Shown here piece after piece: positions 1 through 6,774 of a stretch of 36,465 nt of DNA; position 1 is the stretch's first letter, and each line of letters begins with the position of its first letter. A program made the translations under genes and the position numbers. The notes beneath the pieces are model-generated. The model saw only the letters and a program-made list of their open reading frames with translations. It was not told the DNA's origin and did no database searches. The stretch comes from Verrucomicrobiia bacterium (GTDB taxonomy: Bacteria > Verrucomicrobiota > Verrucomicrobiia > Verrucomicrobiales > Akkermansiaceae): assembly GCA_030430455.1 (NCBI GenBank), contig JAUIJB010000039.1:1-36465 (forward strand). Direction: 5' to 3'.

Positions 1-190
1 GAAAGGCAGGCAGGCGGGGTCGGCCGATATGGGCAGGCCGGCGGGGTCGGCAGATGAGGCCGGCCCGCGGGCGCGGAAGTAAAGGGATCCGCCGGGAATC
101 CATCAACCCTTATTCCCGCGCGGGGCCCGGGGGATTCGGAGGGTCCCCGGGTTGGGTGAGAGGGGAGGGTCCCCGGGATGGGTCCGGGGC

Positions 191-229
191 AAAAAAAGAG
201 CCGCCAGGGAGCACCCACTCCCTGGCGGC
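191..229 (-). terminator. Intrinsic terminator, minus strand
   Basis: The arms at 200-211 and 218-229 are a perfect 12-bp inverted repeat with a 6-nt loop. Seven A at 191-197 become seven T directly after the hairpin on the minus strand. This is a textbook Rho-independent terminator. No large minus-strand gene lies upstream of it, so it probably ends a small RNA or small mRNA. Confidence 0.85.
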
Positions 230-237
230 CAAGTCCA

Positions 238-330
238 TCAGCCTTGCCGGATCCTGCCGAAGCGGGACGGGCAGGGCTGACAACTGCTGTTCACCCTTAC
301 ATGAAAACGGCACGAATGCGCTGCTTTCAT
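238..330 (-). CDS. Possible 30-residue small protein or leader peptide
   Basis: An ATG at 330 (minus) opens a 30-codon frame that begins MKAAHSC and ends RIRQG, with a TGA at 240-238. The stop lies 9 nt before the minus-strand terminator hairpin. The peptide is basic and has three Cys (C7, C18, C21). I see no good Shine-Dalgarno sequence. The region also folds into nested hairpins: ATGAAA pairs with TTTCAT, and TCAGCC with GGCTGA. It may therefore be non-coding RNA rather than a gene. The spacing to the terminator is the main support. Confidence 0.22.
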   Translation of the reverse strand: MKAAHSCRFHVRVNSSCQPCPSRFGRIRQG

Positions 331-439
331 GGGGTTGTGACCGTCGCCCGGGGGCTTCGTTCAAACATTTTGAAATAATGTCGCCGCGGCCCGGACTGGA
401 GGCTTGCCGGGTGGGCGGCGGGAAGCCTTGGTTTCCGGG

Positions 440-1777
440 GTGACGGGAGAGGAGATTCGCGAATGCCTGGAGGCGGCCGGGGTGCGCCCGAGCCGCCAGC
501 TCGGCCAGAACTTCCTCTGTGACCCGTCGACGGCGCGGTGGATCGTCGAGCAGCTCGAGCCTGCCTCGGAGGACGCCGTGGTGGAGGTCGGCCCGGGGAC
601 CGGGGCGCTCAGCGAGCAGCTGCTCGGCCGGGTCCGGCGGCTGATCCTGATCGAGTTCGACGCCCGCCTCGCCGACTGGCTGCGGCGGCGCTTCGCGGAC
701 GAGCCCTCGGTGGAGGTCCACCACGCCGACGCCGCGCGCTTCGACCCGCGGGTGTTGTGGAAGCACCGTCCGCTGAAGTTTCTCGGCAACCTTCCCTACT
801 CGAGCGGCGGGGCGATCATGCGCAACCTGCTGACCCGGCCGCACCCCTTCGGCCGCGCCGTGGTGATGCTGCAGAAGGAGGTGGTCGACCGCATGACCGC
901 GGTGCCGCGCACCAAGGACTACGGCGTGCTCAGCCTGCGGGTGCAGTGCTCCTGGAGGGTCCGCCGGCTGCGCACGGTGCCGCCCGAGGTGTTTCATCCG
1001 CGGCCCCAGGTCGACTCCGCCGTCGCGGTGCTCGAGCCGCTGTCCGACGAGCTCCCGGTGTTCGACCTGACGCGCTTCGACGAGCTGGTGCGGCGCGGCT
1101 TCGCCCAGCGCCGCAAGCAGCTGCACAAGCAACTGCCCGCGGAGCCGCCGTGGGGCGAGGTCGCCGGCCGGCTCGGCCTGCCGGCGACGGCCCGCGCCGA
1201 GGAGCTCGACCTGGCGCAGTGGGTCGGCCTCGCGAGGAGCTACGATCTTCGCCGTAGTGGTGGTGCCGGCCAGCGCGACGACGAGCTGTTCGACGTGGTC
1301 GACGAGGACGACCGGGTGGTCGGCCGCGAGCAGCGGGCGGTGGTCCATGCCGAGGGCCTGCTGCACCGGGCGGTGCACGTGTTCCTCGTCAACGGTCGCG
1401 GCGAGCTGCTGCTGCAGAAGCGCTCGCGCCTCAAGGACGTGCACCCGGGGGCGTGGGACTCGAGCGTGGCCGGTCACCTCGATGCCGGCGAGGACTACCA
1501 CGCCGCGGCGCTGCGCGAGATGGCGGAGGAGATGGCCGTCGAGGGGGTCGGGCTCGAGGAGCTCGGCCGGCTGCGACCGAGCGAGGCGACCGGCTGGGAG
1601 CATGTCGCCCTCTACCTCGGCCGCTGGGAGGGACGCCCCGGATTTCCCTGCAGCGAGGTCGAGTCGGTGCTGTGGATGCCGGCGGACGAGCTCGATCGCT
1701 GGATCGAGGCCCGGCCGGGGGACTTCGCCGGCGGGTTCCTGGAGTGCTGGAAACTGGCGCGGGGGAGGAGTCAGTGA
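440..1777 (+). CDS. rsmA: RsmA/KsgA 16S rRNA dimethyltransferase fused to a Nudix hydrolase
   Basis: Residues 1 to about 270 are a complete RsmA/KsgA, which dimethylates two adjacent adenines near the 3' end of 16S rRNA using SAM. Visible motifs are RPSRQLGQNFL at the N-terminus, the SAM loop VEVGPGTG (about 48-55) and the catalytic NLPY (117-120). Residues from about 285 to the end are a Nudix hydrolase of the YfcD/Idi-like type (ELFDVVDEDDRVVG start). Its Nudix box runs from G345 (G-x5-E-x7-RE-x2-EE). The family normally has about 270 residues and stands alone. The frame is open back to a TTG at 404, but family alignment favours the GTG at 440 (VTGEEIRECLE). The last codons and stop fall inside the AGTGACG tandem repeat. 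The Nudix substrate cannot be told from sequence. Confidence 0.9.
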   Translation: MTGEEIRECLEAAGVRPSRQLGQNFLCDPSTARWIVEQLEPASEDAVVEVGPGTGALSEQLLGRVRRLILIEFDARLADWLRRRFADEPSVEVHHADAARFDPRVLWKHRPLKFLGNLPYSSGGAIMRNLLTRPHPFGRAVVMLQKEVVDRMTAVPRTKDYGVLSLRVQCSWRVRRLRTVPPEVFHPRPQVDSAVAVLEPLSDELPVFDLTRFDELVRRGFAQRRKQLHKQLPAEPPWGEVAGRLGLPATARAEELDLAQWVGLARSYDLRRSGGAGQRDDELFDVVDEDDRVVGREQRAVVHAEGLLHRAVHVFLVNGRGELLLQKRSRLKDVHPGAWDSSVAGHLDAGEDYHAAALREMAEEMAVEGVGLEELGRLRPSEATGWEHVALYLGRWEGRPGFPCSEVESVLWMPADELDRWIEARPGDFAGGFLECWKLARGRSQ

Positions 1778-1825
1778 CGAGTGACGAGTGACGAGTGACG
1801 AGTGACGAGTGACGAGTGACGAGTG
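1773..1825. repeat. Heptamer tandem array AGTGACG (about 7.6 copies)
   Basis: Seven exact copies of AGTGACG and a partial eighth run from the last codons of the rsmA-Nudix gene into the spacer. The gene's TGA stop lies inside the first unit. The same heptamer family recurs at 29796-29865, and a short degenerate piece lies inside dnaE2 near 35703. Spacing is uniform with no spacers, so this is not a CRISPR. Confidence 0.97.
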
Positions 1826-1863
1826 GCTCACTGGCTCACTGGCTCACTGGCTCACTGGCTCAC
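1826..1863. repeat. Octamer tandem array GCTCACTG (about 4.75 copies)
   Basis: Four exact copies of GCTCACTG and a partial fifth abut the AGTGACG array directly. The repeat unit changes from 7 to 8 bp at 1826. CACTG is close to the reverse complement of part of the heptamer (CAGTG/CACTC), so the two arrays could pair as an imperfect hairpin in single-stranded form. Confidence 0.95.
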
Positions 1864-1875
1864 CTCCACGGGGAA

Positions 1876-1930
1876 AAATCAGACATTTAATAAAACTTAG
1901 AAGTTTCTCCTTGTCTGATTTGAATATAAT
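1876..1930 (+). promoter_or_regulatory. AT-rich island with inverted repeat and consensus -10 before the pilin genes
   Basis: A perfect 10-bp inverted repeat (AAATCAGACA at 1876-1885, TGTCTGATTT at 1912-1921) encloses a smaller one, AAACTT/AAGTTT. A consensus TATAAT follows at 1925-1930, 50 nt before the first pilin ATG, with a TG two bases upstream. No good -35 box is seen at the right spacing. The island is strikingly AT-rich for this GC-rich window. I read it as the promoter/operator of the pilin-TonB run, although the stem could also terminate rsmA transcription. Confidence 0.55.
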
Positions 1931-1980
1931 TTTATTCTCTCGATCGGCTCCCCCGAAGCCTTGTCCCTTACAAACCAGCC

Positions 1981-2430
1981 ATGAAATCCTCATCCCGATT
2001 CGGGGGAGGCGTGTCCCGCGTCTCCGCCATCGGCCCGAGACGCATTCCCAAGGTCGAGCCGGGGCTGACCTTGATCGAATTGACCGTCGTGATCGCCTCG
2101 CTGATCACCTTTGCCTTCCTGCTTCTGGTGGGTGCGCGGGGCTGGAAGCGGGGCTCGGACCGAGCCCAGTGCATCATCAACATCCAGAACATCCAGAAGG
2201 GGGTGCGCAGCTTTGCCAACCTGAATGGACTGAACCCCGGCAACAACGTCGCCGGCTTGGAGAGTCAGGTGGTGGGTCCGGACGCCTTCTTCGAGGCGCT
2301 GCCGGTGTGCCCCGCGACCGGGACCTACACCCTCGGCGGCGACCAGATCCCGGCCTACGGAACCCTCTACATGACCTGCTCGCTGGGTTCGGTGGAGGAC
2401 CACATCCCGCCGGGCCACAACGACTGGTGA
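1981..2430 (+). CDS. Type IV pilin / type II pseudopilin-like protein 1
   Basis: A class III (prepilin peptidase) signal is clear. A basic leader ends at G28, followed by LTLIELTVVIASL with the conserved Glu at +5 and then a hydrophobic helix (about 29-52). The mature protein is about 120 residues. It has two Cys in the C-terminal half (LPVC and MTCSL) that could form a disulphide. The C-terminal block with FFEALPVC, GGDQIPAYG and LYMTCSL is shared with the next gene, so the two are tandem paralogues. No secretion ATPase, platform protein or prepilin peptidase lies in this window. The product would be inserted in the inner membrane and assembled elsewhere. Confidence 0.85.
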   Translation: MKSSSRFGGGVSRVSAIGPRRIPKVEPGLTLIELTVVIASLITFAFLLLVGARGWKRGSDRAQCIINIQNIQKGVRSFANLNGLNPGNNVAGLESQVVGPDAFFEALPVCPATGTYTLGGDQIPAYGTLYMTCSLGSVEDHIPPGHNDW

Positions 2431-2825
2431 GGCGCGCGCCGGCCCGGATGGCGGCCGGCGTGACCCTGCTCGAGGCGACCCTGGTCCTGCTGGTGCTGCT
2501 GTCGCTGGTCGGGATCCTGTTCGGCGGCACGCGGGCCTGGCGCGAGGGCTCGGAGAAGACGCTCTGCATCCTCAACCTGCACAAGGTCCAGCAGGCGGTG
2601 CGGGGCTACTCGAACCTCGAGGGCAAGCTGCCGGGCGAGGAGGTGGCCGGTCTTCCGCTGCGGATCTTCGGCCACGACCGCTTCATCGAGGAGCTGCCGG
2701 TCTGCGCCGGCGGCGGGCTCTACGAGTATGGCGGCGACCGGATCCCGCTGCTCGGCGAGCTCTACATGAACTGCAGCCTCGCCGAGAGCCGCGAGCACCG
2801 GCCGGTGGACCCGGTCGACTGGTGA
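2427..2825 (+). CDS. Type IV pilin / type II pseudopilin-like protein 2
   Basis: The GTG start at 2427 overlaps the stop of pilin 1 in the sequence GTGA, which suggests translational coupling. The leader MRRAPARMAAG is cleaved before VTLLEATLVLLVLL, giving Glu at +5 and a long hydrophobic helix. The C-terminal half mirrors pilin 1, with RFIEELPVC, GGDRIPLLG and LYMNCSL. The protein is 132 residues. An ATG at 2448 would give a leader without the Arg residues and is less likely. The paired duplication suggests a hetero-oligomeric pseudopilus tip or two minor pilins. Confidence 0.82.
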   Translation: MRRAPARMAAGVTLLEATLVLLVLLSLVGILFGGTRAWREGSEKTLCILNLHKVQQAVRGYSNLEGKLPGEEVAGLPLRIFGHDRFIEELPVCAGGGLYEYGGDRIPLLGELYMNCSLAESREHRPVDPVDW

Positions 2826-2952
2826 GCGCCGCCGGCCGGTCGTCCTGACGAGGCATGACGGGATGGGTTGGGCGGGGCCCGTGCCGGTCCCGGCGGATTT
2901 CCCGGATTGCAGAAGGCTGGGGGCCGTAGGAGAGTCCCCAGGTCTCCCGGAT

Positions 2953-4065
2953 ATGAGCGCGGCCAGTATTTCGCACGACGACACCCGGCTGTGGATCCTT
3001 GCCTTGTTGATCTCGCTCGGGGTCAATCTGGTGATCCTCATCGTGCTGGCGTGGATGACCGTGCAGTCGCTGTGGCTGCGCGCCGAGATGGCCCAGCCGG
3101 AGGCGGTGGTCGAGGAGGAGGTCACCATCACTTTCCTGCCGCCGCAGGAAGCGGCCCCCGCCGTGGAAAGCACCCGCGGGCGGGATTTCGTGCGGACCTC
3201 GGACGAGCAGGTTGCGCCGCCGGTCGAGAACCCCGAGTTCATCGGTGAGCGCAACACCCGCGCCGCCAGCGAGCAGGCGCCGGATGCGGCCGGTCCGCCC
3301 GACCGGCCGAGCCAGGACGGCATCGAGCCGCGTGTCGAGAACGAGCTCGAGACCACGGTGAGCGAGTACCAGGACGGCTCGCTCGAGCACCAGGACCCGG
3401 GGCAGGAGCAACCGCCGCAGGAGGCCGTGGTGGCGCCGCCGGTCGAGGAGGAGAGCCGGGAGAGCGAGGCCAGCGGCACCGACGAGGACCTGCCCGAGCG
3501 GCGCGACCCGGTGAAGCCCCGGGAGGCGCTCGCCGAGACCCCGTGGCAGGTCGACCGGCCGGCCACGGACGACCCGGTGGATGAAAAGCCGCGACCCTCG
3601 CCCGAACCGGAACGCGAGGAGGCCGAGGTGGTCGAGGAGAAGCTCTCGGAGACTCCCAAGCCGCCGTCGCCCGCGCCGCGCGAGCCGGGCTTCCGCGGCC
3701 ACCAGCGCAAGACCCAGCTGAGGGGGTCGATCTCGCGCCGCGGGACCTCGTCGCTCGACGTCGAGGACACCGACCTCGGGCGCTACCACGCGGCCCTGAG
3801 CCGGGCGATTGAGCGGGCCTGGCAGCGCCAGGTGATCCGCAACCGCGACTACATCACCCCGGGGGTGATCCGGGTCCGCGTCGTGCTCGACCCGGCCGGG
3901 CGGGTCCGCTCGGTCGGGGCGGTCGAGGAGTTCGGCATCGGGGTCATCCAGAAGGGCTTCACCTTCCAGGCCATCCGCGAGGCCGACCTGCCGGCGATGC
4001 CTTCCGACCTGCGGCGCGAACTCGACGGCGAACCGCTGGAACTTCTTTACAACTTCATCTTTTAG
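2953..4065 (+). CDS. TonB-type energy transducer
   Basis: The protein has a short cytoplasmic tail, one membrane segment (about residues 13-36), a long Pro/Glu-rich periplasmic stretch (about 45-255) and a C-terminal TonB-like fold. The latter starts near RYHAALSRAIERAW and continues with VIRVRVVLDPAGRVRSV. ExbB and ExbD follow directly, so the three should form one proton-driven inner-membrane motor acting on outer-membrane receptors or an envelope machine. I chose the ATG at 2953 because the frame's earlier ATG at 2863 adds 30 residues with no family resemblance ahead of the membrane anchor. The very acidic linker is unusual, since TonB linkers usually alternate Pro-Glu and Pro-Lys. Confidence 0.82.
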   Translation: MSAASISHDDTRLWILALLISLGVNLVILIVLAWMTVQSLWLRAEMAQPEAVVEEEVTITFLPPQEAAPAVESTRGRDFVRTSDEQVAPPVENPEFIGERNTRAASEQAPDAAGPPDRPSQDGIEPRVENELETTVSEYQDGSLEHQDPGQEQPPQEAVVAPPVEEESRESEASGTDEDLPERRDPVKPREALAETPWQVDRPATDDPVDEKPRPSPEPEREEAEVVEEKLSETPKPPSPAPREPGFRGHQRKTQLRGSISRRGTSSLDVEDTDLGRYHAALSRAIERAWQRQVIRNRDYITPGVIRVRVVLDPAGRVRSVGAVEEFGIGVIQKGFTFQAIREADLPAMPSDLRRELDGEPLELLYNFIF

Positions 4066-4090
4066 TCCGGTCCTTCCTCCACACCGCTCC

Positions 4091-4780
4091 ATGACCCCAC
4101 CGACCCTCCTCTTCGCCGCGGCTGACGATGGCGTGATGAAACAAGCCAGCGCCTTCTTCAGCGAGGGGGGTTTCTTCATGGGCCTGCTCGCGCTGACCTC
4201 CGTGGTGGCCATCATGGCGGTGGTCTTCAAGTGGCTGACGCTGTCGCGGGCCCGGATCGTCCCGCCGCTGCTCGAGCGCAAGGTCGAGGGTTTCGCGCAG
4301 CGGCTCGAGGCGGGCAACGCCGCCCCGGTGCTCGAGGAGTTCGAGGAGGGTCGCAGCGTGCTGGCCCGGCTCTGCGCCGTGGCGGTCGCCCACCAGGGGC
4401 GGAGTCACGCCGAGATCGCCGACGCGGTCCAAGCGCGGGCCCGCGAGGAGATCGTCCACCTCCACGCCGGCATGACGGTGATCGACGTCGTCATCACCGT
4501 GGCGCCCCTGCTCGGGCTGCTCGGCACGGCGTCCGGGCTGGTGGTGGTCTTCGACGGCCTGGGCGACAGCTCCGACCACGCCGCGATCGCGCTGGGGATC
4601 GGTCGGGCCCTCAAGACGACCATCGTCGGCCTCGCCATCGCCGTGCCCTCGGTCATCGCCCAAGGCTGGTTCCAGCGCCGCATCGACACCCTGGCCGCGC
4701 GCCTCGAGGTCCTGCTGACCCGGCTCGGCCGGGTCTGCGAGGCGGAGCGCGGGTCGCAAGCCCCCACGATCCCGTCCTGA
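4091..4780 (+). CDS. exbB: ExbB/TolQ/MotA-family proton channel
   Basis: Three hydrophobic segments are present, at about 28-48, 130-150 and 168-188. The usual cytoplasmic loop lies between the first two, and the ALKTTIVGLAIAVPS block marks the third. Length (229 residues) is normal for ExbB. It sits 25 nt after the TonB-like gene and 6 nt before exbD. Its expected role is the pentameric proton-conducting stator that energises TonB. TolQ is the alternative, but no Tol or Pal genes lie next to it. Confidence 0.88.
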   Translation: MTPPTLLFAAADDGVMKQASAFFSEGGFFMGLLALTSVVAIMAVVFKWLTLSRARIVPPLLERKVEGFAQRLEAGNAAPVLEEFEEGRSVLARLCAVAVAHQGRSHAEIADAVQARAREEIVHLHAGMTVIDVVITVAPLLGLLGTASGLVVVFDGLGDSSDHAAIALGIGRALKTTIVGLAIAVPSVIAQGWFQRRIDTLAARLEVLLTRLGRVCEAERGSQAPTIPS

Positions 4781-4786
4781 CCGGCC

Positions 4787-5248
4787 ATGGAGTTCGAACG
4801 CCCCGCCAGCCGGCTGCGCACGGTGCCGATCGTGCCGATGATCGACATCCTGTTCATCGTGCTGATCTTTTTCATCGTCTCGACGACCTTCAAGAAGCCG
4901 CGCAAGGTCCTGCGGATCGAATTGCCGACGGTGCGCGAGGTCGAGTCGCAGACGATCGTCGAGGAACGCTCGGTGCTGGCGGTCGACAGCGGGGGGGCGC
5001 TCTCGCTGGACAACGTTGCGATCCCCGACATCAGCCTGCTCGACGCCTACCTGTCGGCCTATGTCAGCCAGAACCCCGGCCGCAAGCTGGAGCTCGAGGC
5101 CGACAAGGAGCTGTCGCTGGAGACCCTGATGGAGGTGTGGGATGCGTTGACCCGGGCGGGGATCGAGATTAGGGACGTCCCGGCGCGGATCCGGATGCCG
5201 GTCACCGGGCCCGGAGGAGAAGCAGACGGAGCAGACGGAGACGAATGA
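4787..5248 (+). CDS. exbD: ExbD/TolR-family protein
   Basis: A short N-terminal tail is followed by a single membrane helix whose start carries the conserved Asp of the family (PMIDILFIVLIFFIV, Asp20). That Asp is essential for proton use in ExbD and TolR. The periplasmic domain has the expected beta-alpha pattern, with VLAVDSGGALSL and a region near LELEADKELS. The last codons contain a small internal duplication (GCAGACGGA twice), giving the EADGADGDE tail. The stop overlaps the def start in ATGA, so deformylase is translationally coupled to the transport motor. Confidence 0.88.
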   Translation: MEFERPASRLRTVPIVPMIDILFIVLIFFIVSTTFKKPRKVLRIELPTVREVESQTIVEERSVLAVDSGGALSLDNVAIPDISLLDAYLSAYVSQNPGRKLELEADKELSLETLMEVWDALTRAGIEIRDVPARIRMPVTGPGGEADGADGDE

Positions 5249-5796
5249 TTCTGGAGATTGTGCAATACGGCCATCCGGTCCTGCGCGAGCGCTGCGCGGA
5301 GGTCGGCGAGGTGACCCCGGAGCTCGAGGAGCTGGTGCGCGACATGATCGAGACGATGGACGACGCCAACGGCGTCGGGCTGGCGGCGCCGCAGGTCGGC
5401 GTGGCGATCCGGCTGGCGGTGGTCGACGTCTCCCACGACCCGGAGTGCATCACCTTCCTCAAGGTCAACGGCGAGGACGCCGGGCTCGACTCGATCATGC
5501 CGCTGGTCTTCATCAATCCCGAGCTCGAGTTCGGCGATGCCAGGGAGAAGGACCGCGAGGGCTGCCTCAGCATTCATGACATCCAGGCCGAGGTCCTGCG
5601 GCCGGGGACGATCCGGGCGCGGCTGCCGCAGCTCGACGGGACGGTCCTCGAGCTGGAGACCGACGGCCTGCTGGCCCGGGCGATCCAGCACGAGACCGAC
5701 CACCTCAACGGGGTGTTGTTCGTCGACCGGGTCTCACCGGCGGCGAAGCTCGGGCTCAGGCGGAAGCTCAAGCGACTGCTGGCCGAGCAGGGCTAA
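5245..5796 (+). CDS. def: Peptide deformylase
   Basis: This enzyme removes the N-formyl group from nascent proteins. All three motifs are intact: GVGLAAPQ (43-50), EGCLS (105-109, metal ligand Cys107) and QHETDHLNG (148-156, two metal His and catalytic Glu150). Length (183 residues) is typical of type I enzymes. A stretch of about ten residues (FLKVNGEDAGLDS) between the first two motifs is longer than in E. coli. The start overlaps exbD by 4 nt. The usual neighbour fmt is not here. Confidence 0.96.
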   Translation: MILEIVQYGHPVLRERCAEVGEVTPELEELVRDMIETMDDANGVGLAAPQVGVAIRLAVVDVSHDPECITFLKVNGEDAGLDSIMPLVFINPELEFGDAREKDREGCLSIHDIQAEVLRPGTIRARLPQLDGTVLELETDGLLARAIQHETDHLNGVLFVDRVSPAAKLGLRRKLKRLLAEQG

Positions 5797-5880
5797 AATC
5801 GGCGATTGATCCCTCGACTTGCCGGGTCCTTTCCGGTAGTCGTCTTCAAACTGCTCCCCCCGATCTAACAATTCAACGAC

Positions 5881-6774
5881 ATGAGCAAAGACAAAGGCAT
5901 TTTCGAGCCTGCCGAGGGCTTCGCGGCCGACAAGCCATCCAAGAGCCCGTTCTCGGTCGACGAGACTCCGAACAACCCCTTCGCGCCGGAGCCCGAGTCG
6001 AAGTCGCCGTTCTCGGAGTCGAAGTCGCCGTTCTCGGTCGATGACGACACGCCCCAGCGTCTCGAGCAGGATTCGGGTGACAAGGGTGGTGGTCCCTTCG
6101 GCGGTGGCGGGGAGAAGAAGTCGCCGTTCAGCTACGACCCGCCGGTGGCGGGATTCGGTGGCTCGCCCTTCGAGGGTTCGCCGGCGCCTGCGGGATCGCC
6201 GGGTGGCGCGGGCGACCCGCCGGCCGGCGGAAGTTCCCCCTTTGCGATGGCGGGCGAGCCCGCCGCCTCGGCGCCTGCCGACGCGCCGAAGGGTGACAAC
6301 CCATTCGCCAGCGAGCCGGCCCAGCCGACCCAGCCGGCCACGGGACCGAGCGAGCCGCCGCCGCTTGCGACCGCCGGCGCCGCCGCCTCGTCCGGTCCGG
6401 CAGCTGCCTCCCCGGGTGCGGTCCCGTCGTCCGCGTCCGATCCCCAGCCGATCCGCCAGCTCGAGCTGCGCGCCATTTTCGGCGTCGACCGCGAGTTGGC
6501 CGAGAACGAGATGCTCGACCGCTCGCGCCGGCTTTCCGGGATCCGCCAGTTGTCGCGGATCAGCCCGGAACAGCTTGCGGCGATCGAGAACGTCGGCAAG
6601 TCGCTGGAGTCGCTCGGCTTCTCCGGGGTCCAGGTGGCGATCACCTGTGCCAACCAGCCGATCGAGTTCATTCGCGACGGCAAGGCGGTTCTCGCGGTGC
6701 AGACCGACGGCAGCTTCGCCCCCGGGGTTCGTGAGACCCTGATGATCGTCGCCCGCGAGCTCGCCAAGATGTGA
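5881..6774 (+). CDS. Disordered protein with nine x-Pro-Phe motifs and a putative roadblock-like C-terminal domain
   Basis: Residues 1-190 are low-complexity and rich in Pro, Ser, Gly and acidic residues. They carry nine short motifs: SPF at 22, 42, 49, 81, 95 and 119, NPF at 32 and 140, and GPF at 71. Part of this arose by an exact 21-bp tandem duplication (5995-6015 and 6016-6036). Residues from about 191 to 297 look folded: a helix, an RQLSRISPEQL turn, then QVAITCANQPIEFI and VLAVQTDG strands, and a final helix VRETLMIVARELAKM. That order fits a roadblock/LC7 (MglB-like) fold, but I infer this from the pattern and from the GTPase partner. The following gene overlaps it by 4 nt. No signal peptide is present, so it is cytoplasmic. 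Confidence 0.7.
   Translation: MSKDKGIFEPAEGFAADKPSKSPFSVDETPNNPFAPEPESKSPFSESKSPFSVDDDTPQRLEQDSGDKGGGPFGGGGEKKSPFSYDPPVAGFGGSPFEGSPAPAGSPGGAGDPPAGGSSPFAMAGEPAASAPADAPKGDNPFASEPAQPTQPATGPSEPPPLATAGAAASSGPAAASPGAVPSSASDPQPIRQLELRAIFGVDRELAENEMLDRSRRLSGIRQLSRISPEQLAAIENVGKSLESLGFSGVQVAITCANQPIEFIRDGKAVLAVQTDGSFAPGVRETLMIVARELAKM
5995..6036. repeat. Exact 21-bp tandem duplication inside the PF-motif gene
   Basis: Two identical 21-bp units, each encoding ESKSPFS, lie in frame at 5995-6015 and 6016-6036. They show how the PF motif number grows by slippage or unequal recombination. Confidence 0.95.

Larger units (their letters stand above)
1..439. other. Left-edge intergenic region without a convincing large gene
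   Basis: No reading frame here resembles a protein family. An 11-bp direct repeat, GGCGGGGTCGG, occurs at 13-23 and 40-50. The main feature is a minus-strand hairpin with a T tract at 191-229, which implies a minus-strand transcript beginning somewhere in 240-400. A 30-codon minus frame at 330-238 lies just before it. An AT-rich patch at about 361-380 could hold a promoter for either direction, but I see no clear -10/-35 pair. Confidence 0.6.

Noticed and set aside
238..330. Ribosomal protein L36 (rpmJ), suggested by an RQG ending and Cys residues
   Set aside because: The Cys spacing and the missing His do not fit the L36 zinc site, and the Lys/Arg-rich core is absent. The resemblance is limited to the last few residues.
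110..1831. Long minus-strand frame opposite rsmA-Nudix
   Set aside because: It is a GC-driven shadow frame: no family match, repeat-coded N-terminus, and complete overlap with a clear gene on the + strand.
1773..1863. CRISPR array
   Set aside because: Units of 7 and 8 bp follow each other without spacers and no cas gene is present.
1809..2426. Upstream part of the frame containing pilin 2
   Set aside because: It overlaps the convincing pilin 1 gene in another frame, starts in repeat DNA, and lacks any family pattern. Only the part from 2427 is real.
2863..2952. N-terminal extension of the TonB-like protein
   Set aside because: The 30 extra residues are Pro/Gly-rich and do not belong to the family. 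The ATG at 2953 gives a normal short tail before the membrane helix.
2683..4317. Long minus-strand frame opposite the TonB and ExbB genes
   Set aside because: Low-complexity Arg/Gly/Asp composition and no recognisable domain. The + strand frames have clear membrane and family features.
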